From: Pyrenopolyporus hunteri
Taxonomy: Eukaryota > Ascomycota > Sordariomycetes > Xylariales > Hypoxylaceae
Assembly: GCA_902806595.1 (NCBI GenBank)
Contig: CADCXC010000021.1
Span: forward strand, 62,001-126,000
Direction: 5' to 3'
Length of the DNA: 64,000 bases
Shown here: positions 1 to 11,117 of the stretch, piece after piece
How the letters are laid out: every line of letters starts with the position of its first letter
How positions within the stretch are numbered: the first letter of the stretch is position 1
Notes under the pieces: model-generated
Told to the model about the DNA's origin: nothing
What the model saw: only the letters and a program-made list of their open reading frames with translations
The model's database searches: none
Translations under genes and position numbers: made by a program

Positions 1-2384
1 AGCAGATAAGACATATTGCTCTCCGTATGCGCCGTGATGTGAACGTCCCCTGTTCTATCGGAGAGTTCGGAACTTTTATGAGAAGCCGCGGCAGTATTCT
101 TGGCGACAGCATAGTCTTAGAGTAATCGGATGGGCTTTGGCTCCGGCTGGGTATGAACAAGTTTTCTCCTGCCCACACCATCCTGGAGGGGGGTTTGCTG
201 CTCCCTTTCGACTTTGTATTATTATCTTGGCCCCAAAAGCGCTCGCAAACTTTTCCGAGTCCCGACGAATGGCGGTCCTTTCCCATTCAAGTATCTCAAA
301 TACCTCCCCCTTGAGGACAAACTCCCGACTCGTATATGGCGTCAAACGAATGAGTGGACTGGCAACTAAGTTGCCGTAACGTAACGATCGTGAATCGCGT
401 GCTGTTTCTCACATGCTCGGAACTAACAAGCGCAGGGAAGTCACCTCTCGAAAACCAATCCGGACGTCAGAAGCTCATGACTGTTATCACCTTGGAAAGA
501 TACGGTCTCACGACTGTTGCATCTCTCGGTGAGATCGATGAGGGAGGCACTCTCATAAGCAGGTGGAAAATGCAAGGAGGGAACGGTATAGGAAACGGAT
601 CGACGGCACACGACCACTTACCTACCCGGAACGAACCGGCACCGTCGTGTCCATAACCCTTCAATTTTTTCAGAGGGCTAGCTAGTCCAGTCACCATCGG
701 ACAGACTCGACGGGGCCCTGGTACGCGCTGCAGGGTTCGCCGGTAGTGGAGAGGAGCCAAAATGCATGACGAAGATCTCAACTTCTGGGATAATACACAC
801 GCTACATACTATCAGACAACTGCCTTCCAATACAGGTTTCTAGAACCGCCAAGCTAATAGGCTAAAAGAGCTGACTCCCCCACACGTCGAGAGGGTAACG
901 ATAAGGGGTGCCACACAAGATCCACGGGTGGTAGGGGGACCAGCTGAGGTTCCTGTGTCAGGAAGCTTTTAAGGCGAGAGAGAGGCTCGATCCATACCTA
1001 GTCACAAGCCTGAGCACGGAATCGCCGCAATCGGCTTATACATGTTAGTAGTATTACTTTCCAGGGGACACAGGAGATGGTTAGGCTAATAAGATATCTC
1101 CCTAGGTTAGGCGTATTATATTTAATTCCGCGTTACCTTGGATGAACTATTGCAGATTCACCCGGAATCTATAGCTAAGATTCACTCAAGCTCGTCATGG
1201 TGATGTGATATTAGGCCTTACTAACTTGAGCTTCACAGATAGACTCTTCTCCCCTCACTCCATTATCTTCCTTCTCTTCTAGGGAAGTGCTCACGTGTCA
1301 TTCGGCAGACTGGTTTTATCTGAGTTCGCGCGCGGTGAGACCCGCGATAAAAAATAAAAGACCTTCCGAATGGGGCTATTATACGTCGCTATAGATTATT
1401 GTGTATGGAGCCTGTCGGTCGGTCCAATGTCCAACGCGCGATTAACGTGAGAAGCTAAGTTTGTTATAGAAGGGATCAGCTCTTCGACAGCTCGATAGTC
1501 GAGGAATATGAGTATCAGAAAAACATGTTCCCAAAGAATAGACCGGCAGGCTCAATAACCCGGGCCAGGGACGACATCTTGGCATGCATCACAGCGGCTC
1601 TTGGCACCATGCGATGCTAGGCCATTTCAGAAGCTTGGTTTGCAGATCCGGCAGTCTGATTCCTTGTGATTGGAGGATGCCGTCTTGGCTGGAATCTTAT
1701 TCCTTAGAGATCGGCTTGACATCTTACCAGTTAAGCGGCTCCTAAATGAGGGTGTCGAGGGACATCAGACGCATGTCCCTGTCTAAAACTAGCAGTTCTC
1801 CTATCTTGAGGCCTCAGGCGAAGCCGGGCTCCCATGTGACGTTTCGTTCAACGATGTCCGAACAACTGGAGGATGGGGGATTCCGCAATATGGGAGGTCC
1901 TTCTACATACTGGATATTATATGTCCTTATCGACAGGTAATATTCAGTGAGTATAGGCAGTTAACCTCCCTATATGTTTCACTTGTAACTCTGCGATTCG
2001 GCCTCGACTCGGCAGACATACGCCGGCTACCCATCTAACACTAGTCAAATAGCCTACTACGGCACGGTCTAGTGGCATTGTAGCTCTACTTATCATTCTT
2101 ATTACACTTATTACACGGTAGTATATTTATTAAATAGCCCCCGTCGTGTGGTGGACCAGGTCATCTCATGGCAAGCCTTGGCCCATAATCCCCCCAGTCT
2201 AGACGAAAGGCCGGATATGATCCAGACCATAATTACGTACCTGAAGAAAATCGGATTCTGCTGACGGGAAGGGAGTCAGCTAAAAAGAGGGACGGTGACA
2301 CTCTCACATCTGTTATCACGTCGAGACTCATAATAGGATAAGAGACAGAGAGGTTGGCAGATTGTCGGTCGAGTGACGCCAGCC
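1..2384. other. intergenic / no recognisable gene
   Basis: Only open frames of about 100 codons or fewer occur here. None of the translations resembles a family I know, and overlapping frames on both strands (for example 76-345 minus and 467-781 minus) look like chance. Mixed base composition, with no repeat or RNA gene that I can defend. The last few hundred bases presumably hold the promoter of the acyltransferase gene. Confidence 0.6.
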
Positions 2385-3815
2385 ATGCATCTACCCGGCC
2401 ACCCGAGTAGAGAGGACGAAGAGGCCCTTCTCCCTCAATCGTCAGAGGAAGCGGACCGCACGAGACGCGTGTCCCAATTGACACGAAGGTTTCATTCGCT
2501 TTCGCTCCCGGCGGCTCTTTGGCAATGCCTTGCCTTCCTGAGGCCAAGCTTCCTGGGGAAGCGATTGCCGGCCGCCGAATCGTCCGAGAAGTCCAATGCG
2601 GCGTCGAGAAAACCGCATTCGACCGAGTATCTCGACGGCGTCCGCGGCGTCGCCTCCCTGATCGTCTTCATCCTGCACTGGACTCACATTCCCTACCCGT
2701 CCGTGAACTCGGGATGGGGGTACAAGGACAACAGGTCCTTCTGGCTGCTACCCTTCGTCCGGATCATCTACTCCGGCGCCGCCATGGTCTCGGTGTTCTT
2801 CGTCGTCTCCGGCTTCGTGCTGTCCCATCGCTTCGTCCAGCGCATGCACCGCCGGGAATACGCGGAGCTGTTCTCCGGCCTCACCTCACTTACCTTTCGC
2901 CGGGCCATCCGTCTGTTCCTCCCGGCCTTCGCGTCTAGCACCATGGCCTTTATCTGCGCTTCCCTCGGCATTATCACCGTGCCCAGTAAGGTGGACGGGG
3001 ATCCGTTCGAGCATAGTCTGGCCTCGTACCTCGAGTACCTCGACATGGAGTCGAACCCGTGGGACTGGAGCCCGGATTTTTCCGGTTTCTATAATCCCCA
3101 GTTGTGGTCCATCGCGGTCGAGTTCCGCGGTTCCATGGTCGTCTTCCTCCTCGTTGTCGGGCTAGCCAAGACCCGGACCGCCGTCCGACTGGCTGTCGAG
3201 ACCTTGCTCATGATGCATTGCTTCGCCCACAAGCGCTGGGATATCGCGCTATTTGTATCGGGCATGATTCTGGCAGAACTCGAAGTACTCCTGAAAAAGC
3301 CGAGGAACCCGTCGGCGAGAAAGCTGGTGAACATTCTGCTTATACTTTCCATGGTCCTTGGCCTTTTCCTTTGTGGCTACCCTCGAGACCACAACACTCA
3401 GACTCCTGGCTACGCGTGGTCCAAATATGTTTGGCCCTTCACCGCCTACCGTCGCCGTTTCTGGCTGGCTGTGGGCGCTATGCTGTTTGTTGGCCCGATG
3501 GCGTTTATGCCTTCTGTCCAATCTATTTTCCTCACCCGGCCCGCCCGATACCTTGGACGCATAAGCTTCGCGCTCTACCTCGTCCACGGTCTCGGGAATA
3601 GGACGGTGGGCAAGTGGTTGATTAACGGGTGCTGGGCATATATCGGGAAGGAAGGGTTTTGGCCGTACGCTATAAGCTTCGCCGTCTCTACGACGTTGTA
3701 TTTTCCTATCGTGATATGGGCCTCCGACGTGTTCTGGAGGGGAGTCGATGTTCCTTCGACAAATTTCGCTAGGTGGTTTGAGAAGAGATGTGCTGCGCCG
3801 GAGGGCGTACGGTAG
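2385..3815 (+). CDS. acyltransferase-3 family integral membrane protein
   Basis: A single-exon gene of 476 aa. The open frame extends four codons upstream to a GTG, but the first ATG is at 2385. After a hydrophilic N-terminus (about 80 residues) the frame enters the acyltransferase-3 signature, LDGVRGVASLIVFILHWTH, at about residues 83-101, followed by some eight to ten hydrophobic segments. A second conserved patch reads QLWSIAVEF (codons around 3102-3125), the usual 'WSL/I-x-E' element of this family. The family (Pfam Acyl_transf_3, related to bacterial OafA/NodX) moves acyl groups onto sugars or other small molecules across a membrane. In fungi many members are of unknown substrate and some lie in secondary-metabolite loci. 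No biosynthetic partners lie nearby, so the substrate cannot be inferred. The family call is firm; function beyond 'membrane O-acyltransferase-like' is not. Confidence 0.88.
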   Translation: MHLPGHPSREDEEALLPQSSEEADRTRRVSQLTRRFHSLSLPAALWQCLAFLRPSFLGKRLPAAESSEKSNAASRKPHSTEYLDGVRGVASLIVFILHWTHIPYPSVNSGWGYKDNRSFWLLPFVRIIYSGAAMVSVFFVVSGFVLSHRFVQRMHRREYAELFSGLTSLTFRRAIRLFLPAFASSTMAFICASLGIITVPSKVDGDPFEHSLASYLEYLDMESNPWDWSPDFSGFYNPQLWSIAVEFRGSMVVFLLVVGLAKTRTAVRLAVETLLMMHCFAHKRWDIALFVSGMILAELEVLLKKPRNPSARKLVNILLILSMVLGLFLCGYPRDHNTQTPGYAWSKYVWPFTAYRRRFWLAVGAMLFVGPMAFMPSVQSIFLTRPARYLGRISFALYLVHGLGNRTVGKWLINGCWAYIGKEGFWPYAISFAVSTTLYFPIVIWASDVFWRGVDVPSTNFARWFEKRCAAPEGVR

Positions 3816-4522
3816 AGCTCCTATATTGGTGTATATAACTTACTTTTATCGTTTCAGTTTCTACCAGCGAATAAGGAATAAAGCAGGCTTAAGTCCACTC
3901 GTCCGGGAATTCGAGTGGAATGAATCGTGACGCCGAATGACATCACAAGACGCCGTAAAGAAATATCGTAATATTTCAGCACCTCGGACGAGCTTAACAT
4001 GTTATGTATAGAGCATCATCGTTTTCTATCCGCCCCTTTTAATTTGGATTAGTTACTAAGCGCTATTCTACCCAGCCCTCTTCTAGAGAAGACGGCCCTC
4101 GCCTAGCCTTTAGCGGAAACGCATATTATAATAGTTCGAATCTAAGGGAAAGAATTGCCAGCTTAGACGTACCGCTCCGGGAATTTCAAGATTGTCCCCG
4201 CGGTAAATTCCGAGTAAAGAGATGTAATTAAATAGGGGAGAATGCTAGGACTAAGTTCATTCTAGTATGTTGATATTGTATTAAACCATATGGTATAAGC
4301 CTCTCTACGAAGCTATTAGTATCTCTTAATTCCTTATATATATCCCCGGCTCATATACATACATGAGGCTCCCTGGACATCAAACCTCTTTAGCATGAAC
4401 CGGACGGTTCAGCCAAGGCAACACTTTTATTCCAACCCCACTCGAGTCGAGACGGAATCGAAACAACGCAACACGGCACAACATAGCCAGGGCTATAAAT
4501 ATCACACCCTATGAGGCACCTC
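3816..4522. other. intergenic between acyltransferase and FEX 3' ends
   Basis: About 700 bp separating two convergent genes. It is moderately AT-rich, with no open frame of note and no recognisable RNA gene. It presumably carries both 3' UTRs. Confidence 0.6.
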
Positions 4523-6157
4523 TCAATGCAGACAAGCCAACGCGCTGAACCCATCACTCCACCTCAACCCGCCCATAATGGCAATCATACAAGCCAGCGC
4601 GGCCACCACGCTCGCGCCGCCATACACATACGCGTGACGCCTCCTCAGCGCCGTCAACTCGGCCACCCACGTGGACACGGTCGTCAAGCACCCGCAGAAC
4701 CCGTCCTCGACGCCCTGGAGGACCTGGCACCCGACGACGCCGCCGAGGGGCACGTGCGCGAGATCCCAGGCCATGCCGAGGACGGCGGTGCCGGCGACGT
4801 TGACGGCGAAGGTGCCGAGCGGGAAGGACGGGAGGTGGCCGTTGAGGTAGAGGGAGGCGTAGAAGCGCGCGAGGCAGCCGAGCGGCGCGAACACGAGCGC
4901 GAAGGTCGCGCGGCCGCGCCACGTCTCCGCCGCGCCCGGGCTGCTGAACCGGTCCGGGGGCAGGACCGACAGGAGAATGGCGCCGATCCACGACCCCCAC
5001 GCGAGGAAGACGGCGAACCGGTCGAGGAACTTGCGGGTGAAATTGAAGGGGAGCGAGGGTGTGATTGGTTCTAGGGCTAGCGCGAGCTGGGCTCCGAGAA
5101 GGAGGCCCGAGAGAGATAGGGAGATGGTGGTGACGGTGACGGCGAGGAGGGCCATGAACGAGTACCCGCCGTTCCTGGGGGTGGTGGCTTCGCCCGCGTC
5201 TGGGGCGAGCAGGTCGTTGGATAGAGCTAGGAACACGTCGCGGATAAACGACGAGAAGGACGTGAAGGAACCGCAAAACCCCGTCGCGAGACCGACGTAA
5301 AGCGGGATGGTTTTCTTGGTAGCCATATGAGCCTTCTTCGCCGCGGCAAGGTCGACGGCCGCCCTGTCTGGACTAGAGCCGCCTGTCTCTTCGTCGAAGC
5401 CGTTTTGCTTCGCCCGGCGCAGTTGTAGCTCGTACGTGGGCGTGCCCCATTCGAAGCGGAAGAGCATGCGGTCTTCGGCTAGAAAGCCCAGGACGAGGCT
5501 GCCTGCAAAGTTCGGCCACACAGAGCTGAAGGGGACGGGAGCGCCGGCGTAGAAGGTCAAGGCTTGGAGCCCCAACCGAGTGAGAGTCCCGAATATGGAA
5601 AAGAGGATGAGGTACGAGATGGTGTATATCTCGGTTGCTAATCTCGATACCTCTTCTATCTCCGGCTTCTCGGCTCCCCCCTGCTCTTCTTCCTTTCCCC
5701 GCCGAGCTTCTTGGGTGGTAGAGTAAACGCGTTCGAGAGCTCTCCCCTCCTCGAGCGAAGGGGAGGGACGGAGACGGTGCTCATCTCGGCTCGGGATGGG
5801 TGCTATCTCCTCTAGCTCGGGCACATTTACATAAGAATCCGGGATATTATAGCTAGATTGTGACACGGACGAGCGACGCCGTTGCATTCGAGCTTGGAAC
5901 CGCCTTTGCTCCTCGGCGGTGGCGGGCCGAGGGGGGTCTAGGCGGTCTGCTTCCTCGTCCGCGTCATGGAGGTTCATATACGACGTAGGCGCATCGTAGT
6001 CTGGCGACGACGGCTGTGAGGTGTCGTGCTGGCCCCCGTGGTGGGGAGCACTCTGCTGTGATACGGCCTGGTCAGACATAGGCGAAGTGAGATCGCCGTG
6101 TACAGCATCTTGTTCGACGTTTGATTGTGACGGGGTACGAAGCCGGGCGCCGTCCAT
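4523..6157 (-). CDS. FEX1: fluoride export channel (FEX, dual CrcB-domain)
   Basis: Single exon, 544 aa. Residues 1-165 are hydrophilic and Ser/Glu/Arg-rich, with no membrane span. Two CrcB-like halves follow, at about 170-360 and 378-535, each with four or so hydrophobic helices. Each half shows the family's Asn near a Gly-rich helix (WPNFAGSLVLGF near 216; FAVNVAGTAVLGMAWD near 453) and the helix-break motif (GFCGSFTSFSSF at 293-304; GFCGCLTTVSTW at 486-497). Eukaryotic FEX proteins are known to be fused two-domain versions of the bacterial Fluc dimer. They sit in the plasma membrane and let toxic fluoride out of the cell. The N-terminal tail is long for the family, and an internal start or regulatory tail is possible. 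The gene lies between a convergent acyltransferase and a divergent UPRT gene, with about 900 bp of shared upstream DNA on the UPRT side. The gene symbol follows the yeast family name. Confidence 0.93.
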   Translation of the reverse strand: MDGARLRTPSQSNVEQDAVHGDLTSPMSDQAVSQQSAPHHGGQHDTSQPSSPDYDAPTSYMNLHDADEEADRLDPPRPATAEEQRRFQARMQRRRSSVSQSSYNIPDSYVNVPELEEIAPIPSRDEHRLRPSPSLEEGRALERVYSTTQEARRGKEEEQGGAEKPEIEEVSRLATEIYTISYLILFSIFGTLTRLGLQALTFYAGAPVPFSSVWPNFAGSLVLGFLAEDRMLFRFEWGTPTYELQLRRAKQNGFDEETGGSSPDRAAVDLAAAKKAHMATKKTIPLYVGLATGFCGSFTSFSSFIRDVFLALSNDLLAPDAGEATTPRNGGYSFMALLAVTVTTISLSLSGLLLGAQLALALEPITPSLPFNFTRKFLDRFAVFLAWGSWIGAILLSVLPPDRFSSPGAAETWRGRATFALVFAPLGCLARFYASLYLNGHLPSFPLGTFAVNVAGTAVLGMAWDLAHVPLGGVVGCQVLQGVEDGFCGCLTTVSTWVAELTALRRRHAYVYGGASVVAALACMIAIMGGLRWSDGFSALACLH

Positions 6158-7058
6158 CTCACGATTTTAGCTTCTGATGGCTGTTCTCGCCGCTTTTAGG
6201 ATTTTGCATGTAAAACCCGGTAAGCAGATATTATAAATTAGACTTTATCCTTATGCTTAAATGCTAGAAGATGAGAGGATCATTCTACTCCGGGGTTGGT
6301 TGCTGTTGGCATGATGAAAGGGAGTTTCTTCGCGTCGTTAGATGCGCGGACGCTGACTTTAATTCTCCTCTTGGCAGGTATTTCCGGCCATCTTTTTTTA
6401 CGAGTCCCCGGCTTTTAAGATGAGAAGAGAAGAGAAACCGTATTGAACGGCCTTACGTAATAATTTAATACTGAGAACTTCATAAGTACAATACGGAAAT
6501 CCAAACGCGTCTTAAGATAAACGCTAGCGGGTCCAGCCCTAGTATTCTTATCTACGGCGTTATCAATAGATGTCATACAACAGTATCTTAGGTACCTACC
6601 TATCAGTTACGGTGGGCCACCTTAGATACCTCCTCCTTACCACTTCCCCGCGTCGGGAGCTCTTGACTGATAGGTACCTACCTAAGGCGCCTTAGCTCTT
6701 CCAAGGTATGCGAGAAGGCACTACCTACCTAGGTACCCATCCATTCCGGTGCCAACGAATGCATGCCGCATCTCGCATTGCACTCGCAAGCTAAGCCATT
6801 CTCAAGTGATTCAGAGGGAAACAGCGGCCCGGCTATCGTAGAGGAGATCCTTGACTTTTTCGTCTTTGGTAGCAAGTTCAGCTTCTTTTCCCTTTACTTC
6901 AACTTCCATCTTCTGCGATCGTTTTCTTAGACATAACCGCTTGTACGTCTTTGGTATCACCCATCACCAGCCAGCTGTTATTACGTTTCTCGTTAGACAA
7001 CCGCGCGCCTAGAATTGGATAAATACTATAACCACGCCGTAATACCTAGAAATTCGCC
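6158..7058. promoter_or_regulatory. divergent intergenic region FEX / UPRT
   Basis: A 0.9-kb spacer between two head-to-head genes, so it should contain both promoters. It carries a dense cluster of TAGGTACCTA-type palindromic words at about 6587-6606 and 6671-6740. A TATA-like ATAAATACTATA lies about 30 bp upstream of the UPRT ATG. No ORF of interest. Confidence 0.55.
6587..6740. repeat. cluster of GGTACCTACCTA palindromic words
   Basis: At least four copies of GGTACCTACC / CCTAGGTACC-like words occur here in both orientations, within the FEX-UPRT spacer. The same words recur in almost every intergenic gap of the window (see the other repeat entries), which argues for a dispersed element rather than a local microsatellite. 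Confidence 0.6.
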
Positions 7059-7969
7059 ATGTCGCTGCCTTCAAACGTCCACATCTCCAAGCACCCGTGC
7101 CTGGTGGCCAAGTTGAGCCGTCTGCGTTCCAAAGGGACGGACTCGCGGGAGGTCAAGTCTCTAATAAATGACATCTCTCTGATTCTCGGCTGCGAAGCGC
7201 TAGCTTCGGTTATAGAGCCTGTCGACGGGCCTCAGGTAAATTTATATCCATCTTCCTTACCTCTACCTAGGTAGCTACGCTATAGAGATCACCCTAGAAG
7301 CATTACATCCACGTAAGATGGTAGGCAGACAGCCTGTGGTTAACACCCGCGCAGGACGAGACCCCGATCGGGTTCAAATACACCACCACGACGGTACGGC
7401 CGCAGGCGATATCGATTGTTCCTATCCTTAGATCAGGGTTGGGCATGGTGGAAGGTGTGTAACTTGCTCGCTACTTTTCTCGTTCACCCCGCTCCCTTTC
7501 CGTATGACATCACTCCTACGCGTATGGCCCCGTACGTCTAACCGCCTAAACTCAAGCAATACAAACCCTACTTCCCGAGCCCGTCCCCGTGCACCACCTC
7601 GGTCTATACCGCGAACCCAGCACGCTCGAGCCCGTAGAGTATTATAACAACCTCCCACACCATATCCCTACGTCCACTAGCGAGCCGGGAACGAATGCGT
7701 CTAGCCTAGCCATCGTCGTCGACCCGGTCATCGCCACCGGAGGAACCTGCGCGGCCGCCATCCAGACGCTTAGAGAGTGGGGTGTTAAGCGCATCGTCGT
7801 CTTGTCCGTCATAGCGGCCGCGGATGGCGTGCGGCGCGCTGCCGAGGAGTGGCCCGAGGCCGTAGAGATATGGGTTGCCGGGGTTGATGCGGAGCTCACG
7901 TCAAACGGTATGCTGAAGCCGGGCGTGGGGGACATCGGCGATCGCTTGTTCTTGACAATAGGAAAGTAA
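7059..7969 (+). CDS. uracil phosphoribosyltransferase
   Basis: Three exons: 7059-7235, 7355-7454 and 7557-7969, giving 229 aa, within the normal UPRT size. Donors are GTAAAT and GTGTGT, acceptors GCAG and CAAG; phases 0 and 1 close exactly. The N-terminal half carries the UPRT signatures IGFKYTTTTV and ISIVPILRSGLGMVEA, the latter joined across intron 2. The PRPP loop reads VVDPVIATGGTCAAAI at about 146-161. The C-terminus, with GDIGDRLFLT, is also typical. The enzyme salvages uracil: uracil + PRPP gives UMP + PPi in the cytosol (yeast FUR1 function). It is convergent with DNA ligase IV, the two stop codons being only about 60 bp apart. Intron 1 contains one of the dispersed CTACCTAGGTAG words. 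Without the splice model the frame is broken twice, so an automatic caller may report only the last exon. Confidence 0.93.
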
Positions 7970-8031
7970 AGACGGCGATGATGGATGACCACGTGTATTG
8001 AATGGACACCTGATAGACTACCCCCTAGTTA

Positions 8032-11000
8032 TTATAATGGAGCATACCTCTCCTCGTCTAGTGTTGTGCGGTTCTTCCAACAGTCCTCGACCCATTGCTT
8101 CGAGACGACTCTAGGAACGGGGGTTCGGGAGCTGATGATCGAGCGTACTTCTGCTGCCCGTTCCATCTCGCCGGTTTCGCTGTTACTTATTATTACCACA
8201 TGCGTTGTGCTTTTGTCGTTAAGGTCATCAACCACCGTCCCGCCTCCATATTTGACCCAATTCTTCAGCTTAAGACACGATATAGGCGACACCTCGTCCG
8301 TAGCAGAGAAATGTACTCTTGCGCCCCTGAAAATATAGCTTCCCAAGTTGCTTATGTCGTGGCCGTGCTCGGCCAACTGGTTTAGGAACTCCTCCTTGTT
8401 GAACGGTTCTCCAACGATAACTTCCTTCTTCGGCATCGAGTTGAGCAGCTGTCTTAGCTCCTTCAGATCTAGGTCCCTCGCGTAGCTATCCCCATACTCG
8501 TCCACGTTATCCTCCGCGTGCCGCATTGTAGCTTCCGTGGCGTGGAACAGGTGCCCCTTCTCGAAGGGAAGAAGAAAGCCACCGTCGCGCTGCGCAATGC
8601 AGTCTAGGATCCATTTGGGCCTGATGATGTCCACGTCCCCCGCTTTCATCAGGCTGGCCACCTTGACCACTTTCTTCTCAGCCACGAGGATCATGCCGGT
8701 TCCCGGGCTGGCCCGCTGGTGTATCTTTCCCCCGTTCTCCTTTATCAACATCTCGAGCTGCGCCTTCGTTTTCTTGACGGGGCTCGCGCAGTCCGTCAGC
8801 ACGCAGAACTCGAGGCCCTCGAAGACCTTCGTCTTGGGGCCTCGGAACAGCGCCGGCGCGGTGTTATCTTGGCCGGCGATGACGATGTCCCGCTTGGCCC
8901 GCTTGGCTACGCGTTTGCGGTGCGATTCCATCTTCATGGCCTTCTCTTCGTTTTCCCGCTCGGCTCTCATCTTCATGTCCAGGAACCCCTGGAAATCCAT
9001 GCACGAGTCCCAGCTTCGGTCGGGTCGCAAGCCCCTGAACCGCGGGAACCGTAACGTGACGCCCGTAGCAAACTGGTCCGACTCCCCAGCACTAGCCGCC
9101 TTCACGGAGATTACGAGGGACTCGCTCGGACGGATCCATACGTCTGGTCGGAGAAGCTGGTGCTTCTCTCCGCCGGCGAGCTGGATGTATTCGCTGGGCG
9201 GCTTCTTCGGGTCCCAAGGCTTCCATTTTCCATCCGTGAGGTGGCGGATTTCCGCTAGGTCCTCGGCACTGAAACCACCGCCGACTTTTAAGAAACTGTA
9301 GAAGGTTTCCGGACTGGTTCCGGCTTTAATATCGTCCTCTGAGGCACGGAGGCCGCAGAGGAAAGAGCCTAATATACCACCGCGATGACCGGTTCCGTAG
9401 TATCCTCCTATGATTACGACTTCCACCGACTCGCCGAAGCCGCTCATGTATTCCGGCTTGACTTTGATCCAGTTATCGCTGCGGTCCGCTAGGGTGTACA
9501 TAGAGCGTGGGTTTTTGATAACCAAGCCTTCCGAAGCATCTGACACGATCTTTCGAAGCATTGGCTCGATCGCATCCGCCGAGGTAGCTTTATGATATTT
9601 GTGAACCTCGAGCCGGCGTGGCACGCCAGGCACAGCCTTTTCGAGTGCGTTCCGCCGATCTCGTAAAGTATACTGCGTGAGGGGTTGGTCATTTAGGTAG
9701 AGAATGTCGAAGACGCGAAGCACTGGTCGCGGCCCATTATCTTTGTGGGGGTTTTTCTGTTCTGCGAGAGCTGCCGTCTTCAATGTTCCGAATTTTAATA
9801 CCTTGTCAAGTTCCGGATCCCATACGATCATCTCGCCGTCCAAAATGATGTTTCGTACTCCGGGAGCAAATGCGTCTTTGAGATGGCGCGTTAGTGAAGA
9901 GTTCTCGTCCTCAAGGCTCTCGCCATAAAGGTACGTGTAATCCTTGGCCTTCCTCGACCAGAATTTGAACCTCTTGCCGCCGGGAATATCGTCGTCTTCT
10001 TCCATGTGCAGTTGCATCCGCTCCCCGTCTAACTTCTCCTCGATCCAGAATTCGTCGTCGCCTTCTACCCGGTTATGTGAATTGAGTTTATCGACCATCT
10101 TTTGGAAAGAGGTAGACATCTGGTAGTGGCACAGCATAGGCTGAAAACACTGCATTAACGAAACTCTCGTCTGACCGTCCGCAAGGCGGAATTTGGGGTC
10201 GTAGAGGTCCCAGCAAACTTGTCGGAGACTCGAAGAAACGCTGAATAGATCTTGCGCGTCGGGATGCCACACGTCCATAAAGGTCCTCTCCGTAGCCCCG
10301 ACCCTCATCTGTTTCAATATGATGCGGATGAGCCATTTCAATTCCTCGGCGTTCATGCGCTGGTAGAAGATTTCGAAGATGGGCAGCTGCTCGCTCTCGC
10401 CGGACGCGGCGGCCAGCTTGTCCAGCATCTCGTTGACGTCTGCTATGCGCATGTCTCCAGGCTCTATGCGCATCGGCCTCTTGGATATCACATCGAAGCA
10501 TCTCCCGGTGAAGTCGCCGGCACCCCGGCCGGCTACGGACTTGCTTGGCATCTTCCAGTGCAGAAGATCGTAGCCATCTTCGGAGTTCCTGTCGATCCGC
10601 AACAACTTCACAAGCAGCCTGCCAATGTTGCTCTCCTTGAGCCCGTACATCCCCCTGTCGCGGTCCGTGCTAGGTAGGATCAAGCGCATGGCTGGGTAGA
10701 AATCGTCTCCTACTTCCGCGCGCCATCTTGATATGAAGCGCTCTATGATGTTGCGTTTTTGCTCGTGGGGCGAGACTTTACTAGGTCTCTGGGCCCCGGC
10801 CCTGGAGCGGGCCAGTTTGGGGCCGGGTTGTGGTTTGTTATCACTTAGAGGATTGAAAAGGTCTTTGTACAATTCTGAAAAGAACAGCGTTCGTGAGTGA
10901 TTCTTTGGCCGGTTTGGGTATCTTGATAGGGGTTAGGTTCCATGATTTAATAAGTTTAATATGCGTATATAGGTAGATATGTACGTATATCCAATGTTGG

Positions 11001-11117
11001 GTGATGGTTCACTCACTTGGCGTCCAACTCCTCAAGAGTCTGCCCTCCCGTCTCATATTGGCGACGTTCCTCGTCCTCGGCGCCCGGATCCCGCGCTTTC
11101 CCACGTCGTTGACTCAT
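8032..11117 (-). CDS. LIG4: DNA ligase IV (NHEJ ligase)
   Basis: Two exons on the minus strand: exon 1 11117-11017 (start ATG) and exon 2 10921-8032, total 996 aa. The intron (10922-11016, 95 bp) has donor GTGAGT and a CTAAC branch followed closely by acceptor CAAG. This acceptor restores the fungal N-terminal block KYPNRPKNHSRTLFFSELYK; the nearer CAG would shift the frame. The nucleotidyltransferase core has the adenylated lysine in EKLDGERMQLH (K about 330), then ILDGEMIVWD and EGLVIKNP. Two BRCT domains follow at about 720-810 and 890-996, the second ending with a VSKQWVEDCW core. The enzyme seals double-strand breaks in non-homologous end joining, working with an Xrcc4/Lif1-type partner bound between its BRCT repeats. 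Length and domain order match the family. It is divergent from the Pif1 helicase gene (about 0.9-1.0 kb apart). Confidence 0.96.

Noticed and set aside
4511..5074. 187-codon plus-strand ORF, Glu/Arg-rich
   Set aside because: Exact antisense shadow of the GC-rich FEX coding region; repetitive composition and no family resemblance.
8537..9301. 254-codon plus-strand ORF opposite LIG4
   Set aside because: Antisense of the ligase catalytic/BRCT region; no independent features.
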